Assembly (NCBI RefSeq): GCF_022201045.2
Contig: NC_068556.1
Span: forward strand, 1,652,001 to 1,716,000
DNA length: 64,000 nucleotides
Direction of reading: 5' to 3'
From: Citrus sinensis
Lineage: Eukaryota; Streptophyta; Magnoliopsida; Sapindales; Rutaceae
The translations under genes and the position numbers were made by a program. Below the pieces are notes generated by a model. The model searched no databases. It had not been told where the DNA came from and worked only from the letters and a program-made list of their open reading frames with translations. Shown piece by piece: positions 25,387-35,800 of the stretch (the first letter of the stretch is position 1; the number at the start of each line of letters is the position of its first letter).

Positions 25387-28287
25387 ATCTGTATATAAGA
25401 GTATAAATGCATGCATGGGTCTCAATCTTTGAAAGAGTTTCTTATCCTGAAAGCCAAGTGAAATTAAATTAAAACCTTTCCTTTCTCTAAAGAGCTCTAT
25501 TATTGCTTGGGATGCTTTGATCCCTTTGATGGGGGACCTCAAGAAGATAAGAAGAACACAAATGAATGTTTTTCCGGTACAAAACCACCCACTTGCTATA
25601 AGATTAAACGCGTGGGACCTCCGCATTAATTCTTTATGGTAATTAATTGATAGCTTAGGTTTTGGTTAATTCATTATTATGCTTTTTTTTTTTTCTGGTT
25701 CATATTCAAAGCCGTCAAAACTTTGATCGGTTCAATATAGGATAGTGGGTTTACTTAGTTAATAAACTCCAATGTAATGATTCATTTCGCGTGTTTAAGC
25801 AGGTTTAATTGACTACTTTTTGTTTAAATACACCATATTTTCTTCCATTATTTGATTAAAAACTTTTCTCTGGTTGATATCGATCGATAAAAGCAAGTTA
25901 AATTTTGCTAGTTTTATGCAGATCTAATTATTAATTTGACTATTTTTTTGTTCAGGAAAAAAAATATATGGGCTGCCGAAGGAAAGTTTTTCATATTGAA
26001 ACTTTATTCAATTTAACTCAACTAATCAATATTGATAGTTGGAGTAGATTTTTGAATTAGTTTCAGTGAATTTCTAAACGATACTTATGAATGTATGGTT
26101 CCAATAAATCACATATTGTACCATATCGGCAGATTAGAACTATTATTAAAAAAAATGGGGAAAAAAAACTCAAACTTAATTCTCATTTTCGCATTCACAT
26201 TCGCAAAAGGCACATATATACTTTGGGTACTTTTAGATAAGGGCGTTTGGATTCATGACCACCGCTGCTGCTGCATGCCAGCTAAAGAGACAGTGAATTA
26301 TGTGCACAATCTGATCATTTAGCCTACTTGGTTGCTGGGTTCCACCACACGAGCTGATTAATGGGACTGGTCATGCATGAAGATAATTCCATTATGCTGT
26401 TGCTGGTTTGAATTTGTGTCGAACTACGTAGATACGCCATAGCCGGCCGCGCGGGGTTCTTCACGCTGCTCATCACGTGAACTTCACAAGGATTCCTCTT
26501 CCAATGTTCCAAAACAAGAATAATATCGAAACCCTACCACTCTTCTAAAATTCTAAAGGAAATGATACTTAGCAAAAGAAAAGAGAAAAAGAAAATTACA
26601 AATATTAAAATTTGAAAAAAATCTCCCTATTTATTTTTTAGCCAAACAAAAAAAAATTAGAAAAAAATAATCATTTGATTATGATCGATAAGCACAGTGA
26701 CCTCATTTAAAAAGTTAGGTTAAAGGTTGTAATTAAACTTTCCTTAACTTGCACTTATAAATTGACTACCAACCCTTTTCATAAATGTACTATATATGAT
26801 TACTCCAAATCTCTTCTTGACACATTAAGTCTCGAGTTGAAGTTGAAGAATCGAGACAACCTATATCTCACCAGCTCCTTAGGAAGATTATTGTCTGAAA
26901 TGATTTTTTGCCACAAAAGCAAAAAATTTTAAGTTAAAGATTATTTTTGTAATTGAGCTTAATTTTAGCCCCTTTTTTCATTTTTTTTTCAAAAAAGGGG
27001 AGAAAATTGAAGAGAAAATTAAACACTTACCAAACTTATGATATTTATGTTGGTCTTTCTCCCCCATTATTGATTTCAATCAGTGGTAGAACTAAACTCC
27101 GACCAAAAGAATCTCTATTATTTTAATACAGAAGTTTAGCCAAAGTGTTTAGTTTCAGTGTCAATTCGTTATGATAACCAAAGAAGATCAAGAGAATGCT
27201 CTAGTACCAACAATTATGGAGCTGCTTGAATGGTTGAGTTCATGCATCATAAGATATTTGACAAGCGTTTGCCGACATACTGAATACTTTTAGAAATGAA
27301 CTCATGCGCCCTACTTAACTATTATTATGTTGAAGTTGAACGAACTGCTTCTGGTAAAGATATAATTATTAAATGACTTATCTTCTAATGCGAAAGCAAA
27401 AGATAAAAGATTAAACAACACACATTCTCGAAAAGACATTTGATTAATAATGACGAAATTAATACAATCATATTTAGGCTACTCCTTTTATTTTATATAA
27501 ATAACCCGAATTTATTAAGATAAACATACTCAAATTATTTGCAATTAGGTAATAAACTCATGACAGACATTAAAATTAAAAAAAAAGGACACTTAAAACC
27601 AACATTCCACTTTAAACGGCCTTTAGAGGTCCTAAAATATCAAAGATAATAATGAGAAAAGAGTGACGGGTAGGATCAAATCGAAAGTGAGAATAAATTT
27701 TGGGCAAATTAAAACCGGTTTTCCAAGGCTTATATATTTAAAAATAGTTCTAAAACATGTTTTCATAAACCCATTTTAAAGATTTCTAACTCACGCTTTA
27801 AAATTCATTTTTTTTTTTTTATCATCAAAATATGCAGGCATCAGGCCAAGGGAACCATGTTTAAAAGAAACTTCTAACGTGTTTAAAAATAATTAATAAA
27901 TATATGAAGTAATCCGAGGGACATGACAACACATCATAACTCTTTCGATAGCTCATGAATTTTGCCAAACTCTACCTACTTAGAAGATCATGTCCTACAT
28001 TTATTAGCCAGCTAGCGCATTGCAAATATATAATAATAAATGAAATTGTTGCGTTAGGAACTTGGATTTCGAATAATGCTTTTACACGCAAATGACACAT
28101 AGTAAAAACTGTGATGATTGTAGTTTCCTTGTAATTTCCAAAAAGGAAATGATTACCCATGATTAAACCAAGCCTTCAGAACTCGGTTTCTTCATACAAT
28201 CAGATTGCGTACTAAACTAACAGTCAATTTGATTGAGACGGTTTAGTGAGTTTGGCAAGTAAGGGTTGGTGAGAGTGGACAGACATA

Positions 28288-28293
28288 GAGACA
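28288..28293 (-). promoter_or_regulatory. Auxin response element (TGTCTC, minus strand)
   Basis: GAGACA on the plus strand is TGTCTC in reverse, the canonical ARF-binding element, about 330 bp upstream of the IAA29-like ATG. A second lies at 28444. Confidence 0.35.
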
Positions 28294-28443
28294 AACAAAA
28301 GCAAGAGGCCAGGCATTTAATTAATTAAGGAACTCGAACATACATGACTCCGGGGCTAAGCTGTCCTGCTGGCACACGTTGGTTCATTCTTTTCTTGCCT
28401 GTCCGTGTCACTGCTACCCTTTTTCCCGACCCAGTTTCCATGT

Positions 28444-28449
28444 TGTCTC
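28444..28449 (+). promoter_or_regulatory. Auxin response element (TGTCTC)
   Basis: TGTCTC lies about 175 bp upstream of the IAA29-like ATG. Most Aux/IAA genes are auxin-induced through such sites, which form a negative feedback loop. Confidence 0.4.
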
Positions 28450-28505
28450 GAAATATCTCGCTTTAATTCGACACTTAACAAGGACAACGTAACTCATCGA
28501 TCTAT

Positions 28506-28524
28506 TATATATATATATATAAAG
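28506..28524 (+). promoter_or_regulatory. Candidate TATA box of the IAA29-like gene
   Basis: A TATATATATATATATAAAG run about 100 bp upstream of the ATG at 28623. Position and sequence suit a TATA box with a leader of roughly 70 nt. It is also a short TA repeat. Confidence 0.4.
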
Positions 28525-28622
28525 ATTCTTTACAATTCCACATTAACACAAACTCCGTTCACTTTATAATTAGCTTCAAGCACATACATATCAAAATTTA
28601 TTATTGCTTGGTCGATCTGTGC

Positions 28623-29570
28623 ATGGAGCTTCAGCTAGGACTTGCTCTTCCGAACCACAATAACCCTAGTGCTGGTAATGGCGTAGGTTTCAAGTCTAGG
28701 AAAGATGCTGCTAACAAACGTAGTTTCCAAGAGGCCTTTGGGAATTATAAGATCAGAGATGAACTGCAAATGATGCCTTTGCTTCTCTGGAGTGGCCCGC
28801 CTGATGAGGAAGATGATGATCGGAAGGGACAAAAGAAGAGAAATTCATGCAACAACATTAACAAGTGAGCTAATTAATTATTTAATGTTCTGCATCTAAA
28901 GTTCAAAGTATGCATGAAACTGAAATATTTTCAACTAATTATTTCAGAAATGAAGAAGAAGGAGAAGAACTTGTTGTGGGGTGGCCGCCAATTCAGTCTT
29001 GGAGAAAGAAGTCATTGTTGCACGGCCAGCACCCACAGCAGGGCCAAGTGGGCAGGAGGGTCTCCAAGTTTGTGAAAGTTAAAATGGAAGGAGTGGGGAT
29101 TGCAAGGAAAATTAATCTCAGCCTTTACAACTCCTTTGAGACACTAGCAAACTCCTTGATCCACATGTTCGCTACATGTAAGTGCATATATTCAAGTTTA
29201 ATTTTCTCGCAAAATGGTCCATGGTGTACGATTCATGTCTTAGTACTGGTTTTAATTTTCTGTCTGAACCACTGAACAGACCAGAAAAGTGAGAAACGAG
29301 GTGTAAGATATACGCTGACTTATCAGGACAAAGAAGGAGATTGGTTGATTGCCGGAGATGTTCCATGGCAGTACGTATTCTGTTTCTCACTTTTTTTTTT
29401 GGTTTTTAATTTAAATTTGGCCCTACAATAGATTATGATGTATACTATGCAATTCCCAGGACTTAATTAGGATTAATTTGGAGATGGTGCAATTGATTTT
29501 CAGGACTTTTATTGAGTCTGTTCAGCGACTGGAGATACTAAGGTGCGGTGCGGTTGAATCGAGACCCTGA
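28623..29570 (+). CDS. IAA29: Aux/IAA transcriptional repressor, IAA29-like
   Basis: Four exons: 28623-28864, 28948-29177, 29280-29370 and 29504-29570. They total 630 nt, encoding 209 residues, all in frame. Domain I is at the very N-terminus: MELQLGLALP contains the LxLxL EAR motif that recruits TOPLESS corepressors. Domain II is VVGWPPIQSWRKK, keeping the GWPP core of the TIR1/AFB degron. Domains III/IV form the PB1 fold (KVKMEGVGIARKINLSLY, then TLTYQDKEGDWLIAGDVPW) used to pair with ARFs and other Aux/IAAs. The order of intact domains says it is a functional auxin co-receptor and nuclear repressor. The choice of IAA29 rests on the short protein, the N-terminal position of domain I, and the neighbours (At4g32280 slot). 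A TTG at 28608 also opens the frame, but ATG at 28623 is the natural start. Confidence 0.92.
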
Positions 29571-30077
29571 AGATAATTGGCTTGATTTGCAATCCCAGTT
29601 AGCTTTGGCTAGCTTACATGGATTTTGCAGAATTACTGAATTGTGAATCTGCTCGAATTAGTAGTTACTTGTATCGAGCAGCATAGCCTAGCCTATAGTC
29701 AGAAAGGAGAACACGATATTCTAAATAATTTGCTCGTTAAATTCTTCCTTCTATAATATTGAATGTATTTCTTAAGTGATTAAACTTTACGCAACTTTCT
29801 AAATAATTTGCTCGTTAAATTCTATCTATGCTTCAAATGTATTATTACAATCTACAAGACATCAATAGAATGATGAGAACATACATCTTTGCAATTAAAG
29901 ATGGAACTAATCGTTTTTCTTTAAACAAAGAAAATGGAAAAAAGAATGGAACTAATTGATGCAAATTATTATCATTAGACTAATGTTTATATTGGTAATG
30001 TCTTCTTTGTCAATACTAAGAGAGATATCAACTTCTCAAATTATATATGTTGTCAAAAATCAAAATATAAGCGCAAA

Positions 30078-31044
30078 GGAAAAATATCATTGCACTCTTA
30101 AGGCTTGATATAATAGCCTATCTCATCTTTATTATTTAAATAATAACTCATTTCATCCCTATTTTTTAAACAATTAGTCAAAATGTCCTTTTGTTAATTT
30201 ACCGTTAGTATATTGTATAATTCATTGAGGGTAAAATAAGATTTTCAAAAAATGATATACAAATTATTTTTAAATAAACTCTCAAACACAATTAAAAACA
30301 TCTACCTTTTTGCATAAATTAAAATCTACAAATATTTAATAAATAAAAAATAATAACACTAAATAATGTGTAAAATATATATTTAAGACAAAATAAAAAA
30401 ATAGATTTCACAAGCACTAGAATTTTTTTTTAATTCTTTAGCTTGTCCTTGACTTTAATATAGTAAAGACAAATAATTAAATAATCAATATGTACTGTTA
30501 TTCTACTAAAAGTAAAACACAAACTCCTCCATTCACTGAAAAAAATACACGCTAAAGACATGAAAACACATATTTAAAAATAATACACGATAAAATACAC
30601 CACATTACAGTGTATTTTTTTTTAAATCTTTTAGCTTATCCTTCATCCTAATATGTTAAGATTTTGAAAAATTATTATTATTATCATTACATATTCACAA
30701 TTTTAGTTGACTTCATTAAAAAGTTTAATGAATTTACATACGCGCTTGTATGATTATTTGGTGTTGTTTTTGTTTTATTAAGTTATCCTTAAATTTTAAA
30801 TTTATGTAGAAAGTCAGATATTATTTATTTTTTTTGAGATATTTTTTAAAAAATGATTTACATTTATTTAATTGAAAAACTTATTTTGCGCTCAATAAAT
30901 TATAAAGTAAACTAATTATAAATTCATGGAAAAGTATTTTGAACTATTGTTTAAATAATAAGGATGAAATAAGTTATTGTTTAAAAAGTAAGGGCGAAAT
31001 GTGCTATTATATCAAATCGCAAGGATGAAAATAGATTTTTTGCC
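30078..31044. mobile_element. Foldback / long-TIR non-autonomous DNA element (A)
   Basis: The two ends are inverted copies over roughly 110 bp. The left arm has TTGATATAATAGCCTATCTC, then TTATTATTTAAATAATAACT. The right arm read in reverse has TTGATATAATAGCACATTTC, then CTTACTTTTTAAACAATAAC. The centre is AT-rich and non-coding. Mutator-like MITEs with long arms are the likeliest class. Confidence 0.65.
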
Positions 31045-31773
31045 TAAATAGAAATTATGTGTCTATCACTTTCCTTCATTTTGAATCCTCATCAAATAGT
31101 CACTGTTTTCTAGCGAAAGAAAATGTGGACATATTTGGAAGTAGCATAAATTTACGGTACAATTCCATTGTATACTTTCTCATTCATTAAAATTTTGTTT
31201 TGTGCATTTATTTTTACATAATTAGCTAAGTTGTACACATCCAACAAATGAAAAATTATCTACTAAAAAGTATTCAAAACTACACATGACATAATTTTAT
31301 TTTATATGAAATTTTTTATCAATACAATAGATATGCGTAGTGGTGGTCATAATTGAAGCAATTCTAAAAAAATCGGTTTGATTCAGTTTTTTCAGTTCTG
31401 ATTTGATATTTTTCCTTGTAAAACTATGAAATAAATTCGAAACCAAATTAGAAATTTTGGTTCGGTTCTCAGTTTAAATTCTCAGAATCGGAATTTTAAA
31501 AAAAAAGTCAATATTTTTTATATTGCATGATTTAAGAGGACATAAAATAATAAAAAAATAAATTTTGTGAGAAAATTAAAAAAAATTGTAAATACGTGAA
31601 GAATCGAATTGAACCGAACATTTCGATTTCGGTTTAGTTCCTTCCAAATACGATTCTTAGTAATTTAATACGGAACTAAAATTCTTAGGAATTTAATACT
31701 AAGCCAAACCGATAATGTTTTGAAACTTTTATGTACGTGGCCCCTCTCAAGATACGTGACAAGCGTCAAATTG

Positions 31774-32272
31774 GGGTAAAAGCCTATTTAGTCCCTGTAT
31801 TTTAAGATTACTGTCCATTTAGTCATCGTATTTTTAAAAATACCTTGAAACATCCCTACCGTTAAAGTATTAATACCTATACCGTTACTTTTTATTTCTT
31901 TTGGCCTACTTTTACAATATTACTCTTTTATAATAATTTTTTTTGTTTGGACATTAATAAAAATAAATAAATTACCAATTTAACCCTAAAAAAGTATATT
32001 AATTTTTTTGCAAGCACTATTTGCACACTTGATAGTTTGCATACAATTTTTGACAATTTAATTTTTGACAATTAAAAATTAATATAATTTTTTTTTATTT
32101 TTAAGGTTAAATTAGTAATTTAATTATTTTATTTTTATTAATGTCCAAAAAAATATTATAAAAAGTAATGGTAGGGTATCAATACTTTAACGGCAGGAAT
32201 ATTTCGAGGTATTTTTAAAAATACAAAAGTTAAATAAATACTAATTTTAAAATATAGGGAATAAATTTACCC
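31774..32272. mobile_element. Foldback / long-TIR MITE (B), probably Mutator-like
   Basis: It starts GGGTAAA and ends TTTACCC. The arms pair over about 230 bp each, nearly the whole element: TATTTTTAAAAATACCTTGA on the left against TATTTTTAAAAATACCTCGA in the right arm reversed, and TTGGACATTAATAAAAATAA is found in both. Flanks GTCAAATTG and ATCGAATTG agree at 7 of 9 bases and look like a decayed 9-bp target duplication, which fits Mutator-like elements. Confidence 0.75.
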
Positions 32273-32808
32273 ATCGAATTGCAAGCAAAATAACAATACA
32301 ATGTTTTTTTACTTTTTTTATACACAGTTTGTAAAGCTTTTAAAATGTTTTGTAGACGACACGTCATTTCCTCGTATTCCGACTGTAATTACTCATCGGT
32401 TTTATTGACAGTTAACCGCAAATACCGGTAAAATATGTAAAACCGTTGGTAGAGCTGACGCCTGACGGCATGCTGAGGAGATATCTCGCTAATATAAGTA
32501 CTTGTATTTATGATAGGCCAACGCACTTATCACCAACAGTTGAAAACTGATTGCGGACCTTCAAAGTCACTGATTTGCTACAGTCAACCGCGCGGAGACT
32601 TGAGAACAACTCATCGCCATTCGTTTTCTTCTCTTCCTTCCTTCCGTTTTCATCGCTTTTAGGAATCATTGAAATCGTGATATTCGATTCAATTATCCGT
32701 TTCCTATTTCTCAATTCTCAATTTTGATTTTCCCTCTCTTTGTTTTCCAAAACAACCACTCCATTTGTAAGCTCCAATTCTAAACCCTAAAATATTGAGG
32801 CGTAGTTA

Positions 32809-35800
32809 ATGCATGGTTCCAAAATGTGCATTGACAAGGATACGTACACGCATCTCATAACCCTGATAATGAAGTTTCTTGAAGAAGAAAATTTCAAAGA
32901 AAGTCTCCAAGCGTACGGTGACGTTTCAATTTTGGTTCTTTATATTTTTCGAATTCCTATTTGTAGAAATTGTTCTGTTGTGTGGTTTATTGATTGAAGT
33001 TTTTGATGTAGATTGGAGCAAGAGTCGAAGATTTTCTTCAACGTGCATCGTTTTGGGGAAATTGTTATGAATGGTGAATGGGAAAAGGCGGAGAAGTATC
33101 TTTCAGCATTTACGAAACTGGATGATAGTAATCATTCAAAGAAAATGTTCTTCGAGCTGCGCAAGCATAAGTACTGTGAAGCTTTATGCAGGTATAAGCT
33201 TTAAAAATGTTGGTTTAAGACTTGCCTACAGTCATTATGTGATGTGAGCGTTCGCATTTTCTTAAAATTCATACCGTCAAACTTTTGTGTAAATGAGTGT
33301 TATGGTCATGGGCTGTTCTCAATCCTATAGCATGTTTGGTTTCAAGGAATGGGAGGAGAGAAAAGGAGAAAGAAATGAAGGAAAAAGGAGAAATTTTATG
33401 TTCAATCAAATAATAAAAATGAGATTAATTCTCTTTTTTATTCAATTTTTTTTCCTCATTTTTTTGTGTTTCCATTCCTCTCATCTCCCACTATTTTTCC
33501 AACTAAACGTGGACTATAAGTTAGCTGCCTTCTTTTTTTTTTTCATTCCTCTCCTCTCTTATTATTTTTTCCAACTAAATATGAGTTAAAAGTTAGCCGC
33601 CTTGGGTCATGACCCTTTTTTTCATTGATTTTCTCTTCTTTTCTTTACTTTCTATCCCTCTCCTCTCCTACTATTTTTTCCAACCAAACATGAGCTAAAA
33701 GTTAGCTGCCTTCTTTTTCCTTATTCCTCTCCTACCATTTCTTCCAACCAAATATGGACTAAAAGTAAACACCGGTTCTACCTGTGTTAAGTGGTCATGG
33801 CTTCTCTCAACTTCAAAAGTTAGCTCAAGGGATGAGGCTTTTCCTCACACTCAGAAACTCATTATTAGTCATTTCCACAACCGATGTGGGATAACCCTAA
33901 TAAAAGAGTTTCTAAAAGACAAAAATGTATTCAATTCTTGACATAAATAGTTTCAGCGATAATCCTTGGAGTTCATGATCATTTTGTCTTTTAGCAATAT
34001 TTTACGTCAAGAATTGTTGGTTTGCATTTTCAGAACGTGCAGATGTTTGCGCATGAGAATTCTTATATGTAGGAAGATGATAATGGGTATTTGATAAACA
34101 TAACTGGTTTTTAGTTAAAAGTTATTCATTATCATATCTAGAGATTATTTCCAGTAAACAGTTGTGAGACATAATCAGTTTGCTGCCGAACAAACAGAGC
34201 CATAAATTAGGTAGTTTCAGATCTAGACAGGGTCTGTGTGGTAACAAAGAAGAAGAAAAGATGATTGAATGCAATCTTATTTTAATATTCTCCTGCCTTA
34301 ATATTGAAATTATCAGTGCAGTGAGGATTTGAATGTTTATCCAGTGTCATCATCAACGCATTGTAATGAGAACTAAAAGAAAATACAGAAAATGAGATTC
34401 CAAAGTGTATTTCCTATGCTGTTAGAGCAGCCTAGCCATGGTGTTTTGTTTTTGTTTCCGTATTGTGTTTGCAGGCATGAACGTACAGAGGCTGATAGCA
34501 TCTTCAGGAAGGATCTGAAAGTGTTCTCTGTTTCTCAAAATAGAATCGATTGTGAATTAGCTGAGCTTTTGGCATTAAAGGATTTAAGGCATGGCTAAAG
34601 ATTCTTGGAAATTGTTACATATGAAACACATATTTCAATTTCTCAAACTTTAAGGAAACTACATGCGCAGGGAAAATGAACAATTATCCGGGTATACAAA
34701 TGCCACATCTTCAAGGGCCAAATTGATTGATAGTCTCAAATTATTGGTCAAGGAAAATCGAATATTGCAAGATAAACTCATCTTTCCCTGTGTAAATAAT
34801 TCAGCTCTCTCTTCACTCATCAAACTCATTTGCCCTAGTTTTGAAAAGGAAACAAAGGTAAATGGATATTGCTCCATTCATTTTCTTCTGTTCTGCTTTA
34901 GTTTGATTTCATTGTTCCCAAAATGTGTTCCATCCATGTCTTTCTCTTGTACTTAATTTTGAAGTATCTGATATACAAAGGTTTATTTGCAGGAAGAACT
35001 AATTTACTTGATACATCAGTTTCTTAATGAAGAAGAATTCAAGGAGACCCTTCATAAGTACATTTTGCTATCCGATTCTTTGATTTTTTTGGTCTCTTCA
35101 ATCATTCTTCAATTAATTTTAGCTTCTCTTGGTGAAGATTGGAGCAAGAAACTAGGGTCTTCTTCGACATAAATTATTTTAGGGAGTATATAACTAGTGG
35201 AGAATGGGATAATGCAGAGAAATACCTCTCAGCATTCACCAACATGAACGATAATACGTACTCTGCAAAAATGTTTTCCCAGATTCAAAGGCAGAAGTAT
35301 CTTGAAGCTGTAGACAGGTAGGCTTTAAACTTGTTAAGACGTGTTTAATACAATTGTTGGGCCTCTCCCTATCAGCTTAAGCCTTAAGCTGTTGGGTCAA
35401 GTGGTTCACTAACAAGACTTAAATAATTAAGCTTCCTGTTTCACTGAATTGCTGAGAGAGATTTTTTTCATTTCCCTTGTTTTCTCCAAAAATTTTAAGG
35501 TAGGTTTTTATTCCAAGTTCATGTTCATTAGAGGGAATAATATTTTCCTCCCTGAGAAAAACATCCCTAATTTAGCTAGCCTTGTACAGTTAATTAAAGA
35601 TGCTGATTGTGGAGAATTTGTTTGCCACAGCCACTACAAAATTGAGATGATATATTTCTTTCCTTTTCTTTCTTTTTTCTTTAATTATACTTCATTTGGT
35701 ACCAATAAAGATTTATAATGTAAGATCATGTCTGGGGCGGCATAGCTGAGGGAATGACTGTGTTGAACATCTAAACAGTTCTTGGAAGGATCTTTTGAAG

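Larger units (their letters stand above)
23399..28622. other. Divergent intergenic region between UGNT1-like and IAA29-like genes
   Basis: About 5.2 kb without a supported gene. The left end should be the transporter promoter and the right end the IAA29-like promoter. It holds a long TA microsatellite (25305-25384) and otherwise AT-rich sequence. Short open frames near 25080-25630 merely read through the TA repeat. Confidence 0.55.
29571..32808. other. Interval between IAA29-like and TOPLESS-like genes
   Basis: No gene is seen. The first few hundred bases are the IAA29-like 3' flank. Two foldback elements (30078-31044 and 31774-32272) occupy about 45 percent of the interval. About 32400-32808 is the presumed promoter and 5' UTR of the TOPLESS-like gene and includes a telobox-like AAACCCTAA at 32782-32790. 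Confidence 0.6.

Noticed and set aside
25080-25630. Overlapping open frames of 60-139 residues on both strands with long IYIYIY runs
   Set aside because: They are translations of the (TA)n microsatellite with random flanks; no domain or splice support.
33781-33925. Possible retroelement-derived stretch in TOPLESS-like intron 2 (CCGATGTGGGAT motif)
   Set aside because: The motif is common in plant repeats, but I could not define ends or family, so it is not listed as an element.
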